A stretch of DNA of 17,035 bases from Bacillota bacterium. Lineage in GTDB: Bacteria > Bacillota > Clostridia > Oscillospirales > Acutalibacteraceae. The notes beneath the pieces are model-generated. The model made no database searches. It saw only the letters and a list, made by a program, of their open reading frames with translations, and had not been told where the DNA came from. This document shows positions 1-6,628 of this stretch, piece after piece; positions within the stretch are counted from its first letter, which is position 1, and each line of letters begins with the position of its first letter. The translations under genes and the position numbers were made by a program. The stretch covers positions 1 to 17,035 of the forward strand of contig JAEXDU010000038.1 in assembly GCA_023401495.1 (NCBI GenBank), given 5' to 3'.

Positions 1-1337
1 GAATCCGCGAGTGCAATCAGCCCCCTGCAAGCGAGCTTTTCGCCACTCCCCATCGCAACCGCCAGAACCCTGGAGCCTTTCGAACTCAATGATTCCACCT
101 GTTCCATAAACAGCTCCGGCACTTCCGCGATATCGGCAATAACCGCGGGGGAACCGAGAACCACATTCTGCCGACTCCCGTTTTCGTCGATCTGCGCTCT
201 GGACACCTTGTGAACCGGATCGAATGCGGTAAAAGACGCTCTGTTCGGCGTTTCTAAATTCTGCTTTTTCAATGCCCCCAGTATTGCCACGCTGATGGAG
301 TCCTTAGACGTATCGTCGCTTGTGGCCGCCGCCAGTTTTAGCAGTTCGGCGTCTCCCAACGGTTCAAAAGGAACCAGCTCAGCAATTTCGGGGCGATTAT
401 TGGTCAATGTCCCCGTTTTATCTACGAGCAGGACATTCATGCCGGCAGCTTCCTGAATTCCCGTCAGCCCCGTTATCAGCACGTGCTCTTTCGCCAGATT
501 CTGAGCCTCCAGTGAATTTGCCACGGTAAAGCTGGAAGGCATCGAAATGGGAATGGTGGCGATAAACAAAATCACCAGAAACGGCAATAGCTCCTGCCAG
601 GGTGTGCCGTGAACAAACGCGGTAATGACGAGAATAACAGCGAGAACAACATCCAAATAAGCAAGATAACGGACGATATGGAACAGCAGAGCCTGCAGCC
701 GCCCGGGAGCTTCCGCAGTTCGGACCAGCTCTGCGGTTTTGCCGTAGGAGCTTTTCATTCCGATGGCCGAAACACCTGCGATCACCTCGCCATGGCGAAT
801 CGTGGAGGCGGAAAAAATGATTTCGCCAGCCTGTTTGGTGACATCGATAGACTCCCCGGTCAGTGCGGACTCATCGACACTGACCGTGCCGCTGATAATC
901 TCCATATCCGCCGGCGCAATGTCCCCCACTCTGACATGCACGATATCTCCGGGTACCAGTTCACGGGACGGCAACGTCTGCCATACTCCGTTTCTTAATG
1001 TTCGAACATGGATTTGCAACTGCTGATGCAGGTAACCGATGGCCTTCTTTGCACGTTTCTCCTGAAATTCCCCGGTAACCGCAGAAAAAACCAGCAGAAG
1101 AAAAACAACCGCCGCTTGAATGCCCTTATTCAGAAGCAGTTCAAAAATCATGGCCGCTTCCAGCAGCCATGGAATGGGGCCCCACATTCGTTTCAGGACC
1201 CCCACGACCGATCCCGCCTGTTTTTCAAGAATTTCATTGTACCCGTACCGCTTTTGTTTTTCTGAAACATCGGCATTGCTTAATCCCGCACCCTGATACA
1301 TATTTTCAATACCGGCCCTGTCTTTCCTTTGAGACAT
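1..1337 (-). CDS. P-type cation-transporting ATPase, P3A (H+-ATPase)-like; 3' end cut by window edge
   Basis: This is a membrane ion pump that forms a phospho-aspartate intermediate. About 445 N-terminal residues are visible, reading open from ATG at 1335-1337 to the window edge; the family usually has about 750-900. Seen in order: a cation-ATPase N-terminal segment (GLSNADVSEKQKRYGYNEI), the M1/M2 hydrophobic pair around residues 55-90, the actuator motif TGES at 160-163, M3/M4 with IPISMPSSFT where P3A pumps have IPVALP, and the phosphorylation motif DKTGTLT at 306-312. The usual KGAP of the nucleotide domain appears as LGSP. A GGAGGG ribosome site lies 7 bases before the start. The gene sits behind a 43-aa ORF and a fluoride riboswitch, so induction by fluoride is expected. 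The transported ion is inferred (probably H+); Ca2+ or Mg2+ cannot be excluded. Confidence 0.9.
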   Translation of the reverse strand, partial: MSQRKDRAGIENMYQGAGLSNADVSEKQKRYGYNEILEKQAGSVVGVLKRMWGPIPWLLEAAMIFELLLNKGIQAAVVFLLLVFSAVTGEFQEKRAKKAIGYLHQQLQIHVRTLRNGVWQTLPSRELVPGDIVHVRVGDIAPADMEIISGTVSVDESALTGESIDVTKQAGEIIFSASTIRHGEVIAGVSAIGMKSSYGKTAELVRTAEAPGRLQALLFHIVRYLAYLDVVLAVILVITAFVHGTPWQELLPFLVILFIATIPISMPSSFTVANSLEAQNLAKEHVLITGLTGIQEAAGMNVLLVDKTGTLTNNRPEIAELVPFEPLGDAELLKLAAATSDDTSKDSISVAILGALKKQNLETPNRASFTAFDPVHKVSRAQIDENGSRQNVVLGSPAVIADIAEVPELFMEQVESLSSKGSRVLAVAMGSGEKLACRGLIALAD

Positions 1338-1403
1338 CAAAATTCCCTCCTCGATTTGGGTTTCGGATTGGCGCAGAAAACACAAGGACAACCACGGCGA
1401 TTC

Positions 1404-1535
1404 TCAGCGCGATGTTGAGATCAAAATCTGGTTCCTGAACAGCATCGGCATCATCCATGCGCGCCACTTGGAGTCAATACAAAATCTCTCAAGCCTTTGT
1501 GGAATTCCGTAAACCAGCATCTGTATAATGTTCAT
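1404..1535 (-). CDS. 43-aa small ORF between the fluoride riboswitch and the P-type ATPase gene
   Basis: The ATG at 1533-1535 is preceded at good spacing by AGGAGTGGAG. The product begins MNIIQMLVYGIPQRLERF and is basic, with a short hydrophobic centre and no recognisable domain. It lies directly after the leader terminator and ends 66 bases before the ATPase start, so it would be the first gene of the riboswitch-controlled unit. It could be a small partner of the pump, a leader peptide, or the remnant of a larger gene. I do not recognise it. The main support is the ribosome binding site and its placement. Confidence 0.4.
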   Translation of the reverse strand: MNIIQMLVYGIPQRLERFCIDSKWRAWMMPMLFRNQILISTSR

Positions 1536-1560
1536 CAAATCTCCACTCCTGTTTGTTTAC

Positions 1561-1614
1561 ATAAAAAATAAAAAAGCCGATGGTTCTACCTTCCGGTAGA
1601 AGCCATCAGCTTTT
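1561..1614 (-). terminator. Riboswitch-controlled intrinsic terminator (ATPase leader)
   Basis: On the minus strand, AAAAGCUGAUGG-C-UUCUACC pairs with GGUAGAA-CCAUCGGCUUUU across a GGAA loop. This gives about 19 pairs with one bulged C, followed by a long U-rich run. The 5' arm contains the aptamer's UGAUGGCUUCUAC segment, so the aptamer and the terminator are mutually exclusive. Confidence 0.9.
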
Positions 1615-1641
1615 CAGCAATTCAAGTGAGCCTCATCACTT
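1595..1641 (-). promoter_or_regulatory. Fluoride (crcB-type) riboswitch aptamer, P-type ATPase leader
   Basis: Read on the minus strand this RNA aligns almost base for base with the well-studied Thermotoga petrophila fluoride aptamer. The pseudoknot AAGUG/CACUU gives 5 pairs. The core GAUG is present. P1 is GAGGCU with GGCUUC, including G-U wobbles. P2 is short (GCU/AGC with a GAAA loop). The signature GCUGAUGG followed by CUUCUAC is intact, so the bases equivalent to A6, U7, G8, U38, A40, U41, G42 and U48 are all present. Its 3' half is shared with the 5' arm of the terminator at 1572-1614. Fluoride binding would therefore block termination and turn on the pump operon. The fold was worked out by eye. 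Confidence 0.9.
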
Positions 1642-1753
1642 TTGAATATTCAATTGATCGGTACTTCTGTTCTACGCTGCATTGCTGAATTGATGGAGCA
1701 ACATATCACAATTTTCTAATTTTTAGCGGTAGGAGCAGCCCTATCGTGTCATC

Positions 1754-1781
1754 AGTATAACACTTCTAAATTTACTGTCAA
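1754..1781 (-). promoter_or_regulatory. Sigma-A promoter of the ATPase operon
   Basis: TTGACA (1776-1781 complement), a 16-base spacer, and TATACT (1754-1759 complement) point leftwards. The predicted start near 1747 leaves about 105 bases of RNA before the aptamer, which is longer than in the usp leader. Confidence 0.8.
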
Positions 1782-2060
1782 GATTTCCTGATTACTTTTT
1801 ATCAAACAGAACGGGAATCATCGAGGCACCCCAATTATGGGTAAGACTTCTTTTCCTCTCGGGTGCGCTCTTTTAATCCGGGTTGATTCTCTTACGATAC
1901 AATCACGGCTAAAATGCAATAGAGATTTTAAAAAGATAGTTCCATTGTTCTGACAGAAAAGCTTATGATATTCCATAAGCAGTTTGGCTGAGAGAAATGA
2001 TGATAGATCTTCTATTGAAATGATTAGCTAATTTAACCGACTGTCCATCAAAGCTTTTTA
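1782..2060. other. Divergent intergenic region between the two fluoride-controlled units
   Basis: No ORF with a credible ribosome site is visible. The only structure seen is a 7-bp inverted repeat GCTTATG/CATAAGC at 1961-1967 and 1974-1980, which is not followed by a T run. It could be a regulator site; nothing else supports that. Confidence 0.4.
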
Positions 2061-2089
2061 TTGAAAACAGAGGGCACATATGTTATAAT
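2061..2089 (+). promoter_or_regulatory. Sigma-A promoter of the usp unit
   Basis: TTGAAA (2061-2066), a 17-base spacer, and a perfect TATAAT (2084-2089). The predicted start near 2096 lies just before the aptamer at 2103, as is usual for fluoride riboswitches. Confidence 0.88.
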
Positions 2090-2102
2090 ACAATCAATAA
2101 AT

Positions 2103-2161
2103 GGGAAAGAAGTTCTCCCACGGCTATGCCGAAACCGCTTTACAAAGCTGATGACTTCTGC
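2103..2161 (+). promoter_or_regulatory. Fluoride (crcB-type) riboswitch aptamer, usp leader
   Basis: The pseudoknot is GGGA/UCCC, P1 is GAAGUU with GACUUC, and P2 is GCUUU/AAAGC, leading into the conserved UGAUG. A small extra hairpin (CGGC-UAU-GCCG) sits between the pseudoknot and P2. The spacing of the first 17 bases matches the Bacillus cereus crcB aptamer as I recall it. The base equivalent to U7 is A here (AAG instead of AUG). The 3' side overlaps the terminator at 2144-2187, predicting transcription ON with fluoride. Confidence 0.88.
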
Positions 2162-2187
2162 ATTGAGCAGAATCGTCAGCTTTTTTT
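2144..2187 (+). terminator. Riboswitch-controlled intrinsic terminator (usp leader)
   Basis: The arms 2144-2161 and 2167-2183 form about 17 pairs with one bulge, followed by seven T. The 5' arm is the aptamer's P2 and P1 3' strand. Confidence 0.9.
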
Positions 2188-2205
2188 ATTTGAGGAGATG
2201 AAAAT

Positions 2206-2988
2206 ATGAAAAACATTTTGATCCCTATCGATGGAACAGAACGCAGTATGAAAGCTGTCGATTTGGCAAAATCTCTTTACCGTACAGACGCCGTCAAAAT
2301 CATTTTGCTGATGGTTCGGGAGGATGTAGAGCATTTGTACTCGGAGAATGAACTGAAGAAAGCGAAATATCCGTTGGAATCGACTTTGGAGGCCGTCGCG
2401 GATCATTTAAACGATTATGACGTGAAAAAGGAAGTTCTGTTCGGGCGTGCAGGCGAAGCCATTTTAGCTTGTGCCGGGCAAAACAATATCGATATTATCA
2501 TCATGACAAAATCGACCAAGACGGGGTGGTTTCAGAAAATTGGTTCTGTCGCAGAATACGTTGTGAAATACGCCAAATGCATCGTCATGATTGTTCCCGA
2601 AAAAGCTACCAATGAAAAAGCCTCCAGAAAAACGCAGCAGTGCGAATATTTAGATGATATTGTAACGCTCAACGGACAGCTCAATATCGGGCCGAATGCC
2701 TGCCTTCTGCCGGTTCAGGTGGGTAAATGTATTTATAAAATAACCGTGATTGAGGGCAGTCTGCGCATGAACCATTTATCTTATAACCCCGACGACTGTG
2801 CATGGATTCTCCCTCCCAAAGACAATCAGCCGTCCCATTATGATCTGAACAAGGGAGAAGAACGGGAAGTCTGCCTGGAGGTCTTAATCAGTTTTGGAAA
2901 AATGGATCATGTTGAAATTGTAAATACGCAGAGGACAAAGCCGCTGAAGTTTCATTATGTCGCGAAATTCGAAAGCATAGAGGTGTAA
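2206..2988 (+). CDS. UspA-domain universal stress protein with an unknown C-terminal domain
   Basis: This is a 260-aa cytoplasmic protein. Residues 1-130 are a universal stress (UspA, adenine-nucleotide alpha-hydrolase fold) domain: MKNILIPIDGTERSMKAVD at the N-terminus, then IIIMTKSTKTGWFQKIGSV and CIVMIVPEK. In ATP-binding members the loop is G-2x-G-9x-G-S/T. Here the first Gly is not visible while the final GSVAEYV is, so nucleotide binding is uncertain. Residues about 135-260 form a second, mostly beta-looking segment that I do not recognise. Typical single-domain UspA proteins have about 140-150 residues. The start is ATG 2206 with AGGAGATG 8 bases upstream. A fluoride riboswitch and its terminator control it, and UspA genes are known associates of this riboswitch class. 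Its role in fluoride tolerance is inferred. Confidence 0.9.
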   Translation: MKNILIPIDGTERSMKAVDLAKSLYRTDAVKIILLMVREDVEHLYSENELKKAKYPLESTLEAVADHLNDYDVKKEVLFGRAGEAILACAGQNNIDIIIMTKSTKTGWFQKIGSVAEYVVKYAKCIVMIVPEKATNEKASRKTQQCEYLDDIVTLNGQLNIGPNACLLPVQVGKCIYKITVIEGSLRMNHLSYNPDDCAWILPPKDNQPSHYDLNKGEEREVCLEVLISFGKMDHVEIVNTQRTKPLKFHYVAKFESIEV

Positions 2989-3043
2989 ACGCAAAAACTT
3001 TCATAGAATACATCTCGGTCAAGTTATTCCTGCAAAAAGTGAA

Positions 3044-3102
3044 GGGAAAGAAGTGCTCCCACGGTGATACCGGAACCGCTTACAAAAGCTGATGACTTCT
3101 GC
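3044..3102 (+). promoter_or_regulatory. Fluoride (crcB-type) riboswitch aptamer, mutS-like leader (first of a tandem)
   Basis: It has the same architecture as the usp leader: pseudoknot GGGA/UCCC, P1 GAAGUG/GACUUC with one mismatch-prone end, an extra hairpin CGGU-GAU-ACCG, P2 GCUU/AAGC, then UGAUG. It also carries A at the U7-equivalent position. It lies 55 bases after the usp stop. No good promoter is visible between them, so it may act on read-through transcripts from usp. Confidence 0.87.
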
Positions 3103-3127
3103 CGAAAGCAGAAGCATTGGCTTTTTT
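3087..3127 (+). terminator. Riboswitch-controlled intrinsic terminator (mutS-like leader)
   Basis: AGCUGAUG-A-CUUCUGC pairs with GCAGAAG-CAUUGGCU across a CGAAA loop. This gives 15 pairs with one bulged A, then six T. It shares its 5' arm with the aptamer at 3044-3102. Confidence 0.9.
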
Positions 3128-3170
3128 GCTATAGAGCCTTGTACCACTTGCTCACACATCGATAGAAACT

Positions 3171-3224
3171 GGAAAAGAAAGGTTCTCACGGCAAAACCAA
3201 AACCGTGAAAGCGAATCATTTCTA
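3171..3224 (+). promoter_or_regulatory. Degenerate third fluoride-riboswitch-like copy in the mutS-like leader
   Basis: It aligns along its whole length with the aptamer at 3044-3102 (for example GGAAAAGAAA, CTCACGG, AAACCG, AAAGC, TTTCT). P1 is largely kept: two altered bases are matched by changes on the partner strand (A-U and G-C pairs), with one new G-A mismatch. The pseudoknot is weakened and P2 is nearly lost. UGAUG has become GAAUC, so the U38 and G42 equivalents are gone. A 6-bp hairpin TCACGG/CCGTGA fits instead. No terminator follows. It may be a decayed copy or an RNA with a changed role. Confidence 0.6.
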
Positions 3225-3274
3225 TCAACATCATCGGGATTTGTTTTGTGTCTCTTAGAAAAAGGGGAGTTTTT

Positions 3275-4819
3275 ATGTTCTACAGTATTCTGTTTCCTTC
3301 CCGGGAACAACACAGCGAACCGCAGCAGACCGATGCACCGGACTGCTTCAAGGACTTAAACCTTGACCAGATATTTGCACCGATTCTGAAAGCGAAAAAA
3401 GAATTCAAACTGGAGGGTTTCTTTTATACCGCACTGCATAACCCAGAGGTGATTCTCTACCGGCAGGACGTCATGCGGGAGCTGGAAAGCGACGAGCTCC
3501 TCTCCTTGTTCGCCGGATTTTCCAAGACGGTTTACGATCTGGGCCGTTATATGGATACAATCCGGAAAGCGCTGACCTCTAACGACAGCTGGAACAACAA
3601 CTATCTTACCAGAGGACATATGCTGGACTATGCAGAAAGGTATTGCCTCACCGTTTCCGCGCTTTCTGAGGGGCTTATCAAACTGGCGCTCCGTTCGGCA
3701 GGACTTCGCGGTTTTGCGGAATACCTTCAGGCATACTGTGCGTCGGAAAGCTATGCGGGTCTATGCGCTTATGTGAAGCGGCTTCGCGACGAGCTTTCCA
3801 CTGTGGAATACTGTATGCTGATTAAAAATGGAACCATCCATGTCCGCAAATATGAAGGGCAGCCCGATCACTCCAAGCAGATACTCGCTGCCTTTGAAAA
3901 ATTCAGACAGGGAGATGTCAAGGATTATCGTCAAAAGCTGCTGGAAGAACCCTATGCCGCGCATATAGAGGCCGCCGTACTGAACATGCTCGCGGAACTT
4001 TATCCGGAGCTTTTTGCCGATCTTAACAGCTTTTGTTCCAACTATTTTCACTTCGACGATGAAACGATTTTACGTTTTTCTCGCGAGATTCAGTTCTACC
4101 TTTCCTGGCTGGATTTTGTCTGTCCTCTTCGGCAGACGGGGCTTCCATTTCACTACCCAAAGCTTTGCAATACATCGGAGCATCTTTACAATTTGGATGG
4201 ATTCGACCTTGCACTTGCCGCTGTTACGCGGGAAAAGACAGTAACCAATGACTTTGTGCTGAATGCACCGGAGCATATCATGGTGATAACCGGTCCAAAC
4301 CAAGGCGGCAAAACAACCTTTGCCCGGGCCTTTGGACAGGTACACTATCTTGCCTCTTTGGGACTGTGCGTACCGGGTCGTGAGGCCGCACTATACTTGT
4401 TTGACAACATTTTCACCCATTTCGGACGGGAAGAAAATCTATCTACGTTAAACGGCAAACTGCAGGACGATCTTGTACGACTTCATGAGTTGCTTTCCAA
4501 GGCCACAAGCAAGAGTATTCTGATCATAAATGAGATTTTTTCCTCTACAACGCTTTCCGACGCACTTTCTCTCGGCGGGCATATGATGGACGCCTTTGCC
4601 GCTTTGGGGGCGCCCGCCGTGGTCGTAACTTTTCTCGACGAACTGGCCTCCCATGGGCCGGAAACAGTCAGCATGATGAGTACGGTCCAGAAAGAAGACC
4701 CGGCTGAACGGACTTATCAAATCAGCAGAAAGCCGCCCGACGGCCTCGCCTATGCTATCTATATTGCCGGAAAACACGGCCTGACCTATGAGCAGCTCCG
4801 CGGGAGGATCAAAAAATGA
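3275..4819 (+). CDS. MutS-like ATPase (first of a pair)
   Basis: This 514-aa protein has the MutS ABC-type ATPase domain at its C-terminus but no mismatch-recognition domain. Walker A is GPNQGGKTT at 340-348, where MutS proteins have GPNMGGKST. The Walker B region is ILIINEIFSSTT with Asn419-Glu420, so the usual Asp is Asn while the catalytic Glu stays. The N-terminal two thirds are mostly helical, as in the MutS core and lever domains. The start chosen is ATG 3275, 6-7 bases after AGGGGAG; an in-frame GTG at 3248 lacks a ribosome site. The stop overlaps the next gene as ATGA (4816-4819), so the two are coupled. The leader carries a fluoride riboswitch and terminator, and MutS-like genes are known members of fluoride regulons. 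The molecular role (DNA or otherwise) is unknown. Confidence 0.88.
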   Translation: MFYSILFPSREQHSEPQQTDAPDCFKDLNLDQIFAPILKAKKEFKLEGFFYTALHNPEVILYRQDVMRELESDELLSLFAGFSKTVYDLGRYMDTIRKALTSNDSWNNNYLTRGHMLDYAERYCLTVSALSEGLIKLALRSAGLRGFAEYLQAYCASESYAGLCAYVKRLRDELSTVEYCMLIKNGTIHVRKYEGQPDHSKQILAAFEKFRQGDVKDYRQKLLEEPYAAHIEAAVLNMLAELYPELFADLNSFCSNYFHFDDETILRFSREIQFYLSWLDFVCPLRQTGLPFHYPKLCNTSEHLYNLDGFDLALAAVTREKTVTNDFVLNAPEHIMVITGPNQGGKTTFARAFGQVHYLASLGLCVPGREAALYLFDNIFTHFGREENLSTLNGKLQDDLVRLHELLSKATSKSILIINEIFSSTTLSDALSLGGHMMDAFAALGAPAVVVTFLDELASHGPETVSMMSTVQKEDPAERTYQISRKPPDGLAYAIYIAGKHGLTYEQLRGRIKK

Positions 4820-6294
4820 AGGCATACCTGATGTTTCGGGACAAAGACTTTCCTATAAAGGCTGAATCGTGTTTCGGGAAAGATACACTGACAGCAGACC
4901 TTGAGCTGCAGTGTCTCATTTCGAATATGGCCCAGCAGGATGAAGTGATAAAAGCTTCGTGCAGTGCTGCGATCTTCTGCCCACTGCAATCCATAGACGA
5001 AATCCGTTATCGACAGGATCATCTGCGTGACGCATTCCAAAATGCGGATGCCGTGAGGAAACTCTATGAAATAACGGTTGAGACAGAACGCCGGAGAAAG
5101 AGCTCATGGAATTGGCTGTCTTCCTCCTATCTGTCCAGCATCTTTTCAAGTGCTGTTGACCTTTTGAAGCTCTACACCAAAATGCTGATGGAACTGCGCC
5201 TGGTGGCGGACGATAGGCTTCCCGGCTTTCAGTCAGAGGGATTCCGGAATTTGCTCATGATGCTCCAGAAAGAGTTGAGCGACGACTATTTTGCCGAGGT
5301 GCGTGACCATTTGAACGACCTGAAAGAAAGTAATGGTACGATCGTCAGTTCGGCCCTGGGAAGCTATCTGCAGGGCATTGGCTATGTGCTTCGACGGAAG
5401 AACCGGAAAGAACCTTGGTGGTATTGGCATTTTGCCCCGTCGTTTACCATAGCGCCCCGTGACGATGCCGGGGCAACAGACCTTGGAAAGCGCCGTGACC
5501 GTGCCATCAACGAGGCTACGAACGCGCTGGCGCAGGCTGCGGAGCATTTGGAAGGATTCTTCGCAATGCTTCGGGGGGAACTGGCATTCTACGTTGGCTG
5601 TCTGAATCTGGCGGACATCCTGCAGGCGCTGGGGATGCCAGTTTGCATGCCGGACTTGTTCCCTTCCGAACGCAAAGACCGATCCTGGCGGGGGCTCTAT
5701 GACGTGAGCCTTGCACTGACAAAAAACACCGCCACTGTCGGCAACGAGTTGGAGGCCACGGGCAAGCAGTTGTATCTGATTACCGGTGCGAATCAGGGCG
5801 GCAAATCCACTTTTCTGCGAAGCCTGGGGCAGGCACAGCTCATGGCACAATGCGGAATGTTTGTATGTGCGGACAGCTTTTCAGCGCCCATCCGTCACGG
5901 CGTATTTTCTCACTTTAAAAAAGAAGAAGACACTACCATGAAAAGCGGCAAGCTGGATGAGGAGCTTACCCGCATGAGCGGGCTCGCCGATCATTTACAA
6001 AGCGGCGCGCTGATGCTGTTCAACGAATCCTTTGCGGCCACGAACGAACGTGAGGGCTCCGAAATCTGCCGCCAAATCACACAGGCGCTGATCGAAAACA
6101 GCGTAGAAGTCTTTTCGGTGACACATCTGTATACTTACGCCGCCGCGTTTCTCGGCAACGATGAAGCACAGTATTTACGGGCACAACGTCCGGAGACTGG
6201 AGAGCGCACTTTCAAAGTCGTACCGGGTGAGCCCTTACAGACAGCGTTTGGGGAAGATTTATACAGAAGAATTTTTGAAGAAGGAACAGAATAA
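4816..6294 (+). CDS. MutS-like ATPase (second of a pair)
   Basis: This 492-aa paralogue of the preceding gene is in the same operon, overlaps it by 4 bases, and has GGGAGG 8 bases before its ATG. Walker A is GANQGGKST at 324-332. The Walker B region is LMLFNESFAATNEREG with Asn403-Glu404, the same Asp-to-Asn change as its neighbour. The segment between them (HFKKEEDTTMKSGKLDEEL) corresponds to the MutS signature region, and an HLY motif follows. No MutS domain I or Phe-X-Glu mismatch reader is visible. MutS proteins work as dimers with composite ATP sites, so the two coupled paralogues probably form a heterodimer; this is inference. Expression should follow the riboswitch at 3044. Confidence 0.88.
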   Translation: MKAYLMFRDKDFPIKAESCFGKDTLTADLELQCLISNMAQQDEVIKASCSAAIFCPLQSIDEIRYRQDHLRDAFQNADAVRKLYEITVETERRRKSSWNWLSSSYLSSIFSSAVDLLKLYTKMLMELRLVADDRLPGFQSEGFRNLLMMLQKELSDDYFAEVRDHLNDLKESNGTIVSSALGSYLQGIGYVLRRKNRKEPWWYWHFAPSFTIAPRDDAGATDLGKRRDRAINEATNALAQAAEHLEGFFAMLRGELAFYVGCLNLADILQALGMPVCMPDLFPSERKDRSWRGLYDVSLALTKNTATVGNELEATGKQLYLITGANQGGKSTFLRSLGQAQLMAQCGMFVCADSFSAPIRHGVFSHFKKEEDTTMKSGKLDEELTRMSGLADHLQSGALMLFNESFAATNEREGSEICRQITQALIENSVEVFSVTHLYTYAAAFLGNDEAQYLRAQRPETGERTFKVVPGEPLQTAFGEDLYRRIFEEGTE

Positions 6295-6570
6295 AATTTT
6301 CATTTGAATGTTGTCCCTCGATTTGCAGTATCGCTGCTCCCTCCTGCTGCCGACGGATGATATCCTGTGAAGTAGATTCAAGAATAGCTACGATTCCGAT
6401 TTCAGTCCTCACGGCCGACCTCCATGTTTATCTGGACTGCACTTCTAAGCTGTTCTCTATCGAAGCATTGCTCCATGTTCTGAATGACATACTTTGGAAA
6501 CTGAAAAGCATCAGAAAAAAGAACAGCACTTCCACCTGATCGGGATTTAAAACAGCAATTACAGAAATAA
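6295..6570. other. Low-coding stretch, possibly a gene remnant on the minus strand
   Basis: Two overlapping short minus-strand frames can be read. One runs 6587-6402 and contains AVLFSDAFQFPKYVIQNMEQ. The other starts at GTG 6412 after GGAGG and begins MRTEIGIVAILESTSQDIIRRQ, but it then runs antisense into the end of the MutS-like gene. They look more protein-like than chance, so a truncated or frameshifted gene is possible. I recognise no family. Confidence 0.3.
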
Positions 6571-6607
6571 AAAAAGCCTGTAAACAATATTGTTTACAGA
6601 CTTTTTC
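6571..6607. terminator. Bidirectional intrinsic terminator with a perfect palindromic stem
   Basis: CTGTAAACAAT/ATTGTTTACAG at 6578-6599 is a perfect 22-base palindrome. It is flanked by AAAAAAAG on the left and CTTTTT on the right, so it can stop transcription from both the MutS-like operon and the nitroreductase gene. An uninterrupted palindrome could also be a protein-binding site. Confidence 0.75.
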
Positions 6608-6628
6608 TTGCAGAAACGGTGATTTTAT

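Noticed and set aside
320..1438. Several plus-strand ORFs of 69-129 aa
   Set aside because: They are shadows of the minus-strand P-type ATPase, which shows clear family motifs throughout.
1561..1747. M-box (Mg2+), T-box or yybP-ykoY riboswitch before the P-type ATPase
   Set aside because: The GAGGCU segment first suggested an M-box, but the other M-box, T-box and yybP elements are missing, whereas the fluoride aptamer aligns over its whole length.
3248..3274. GTG start of the first MutS-like gene
   Set aside because: No ribosome site precedes it, while ATG 3275 follows AGGGGAG.
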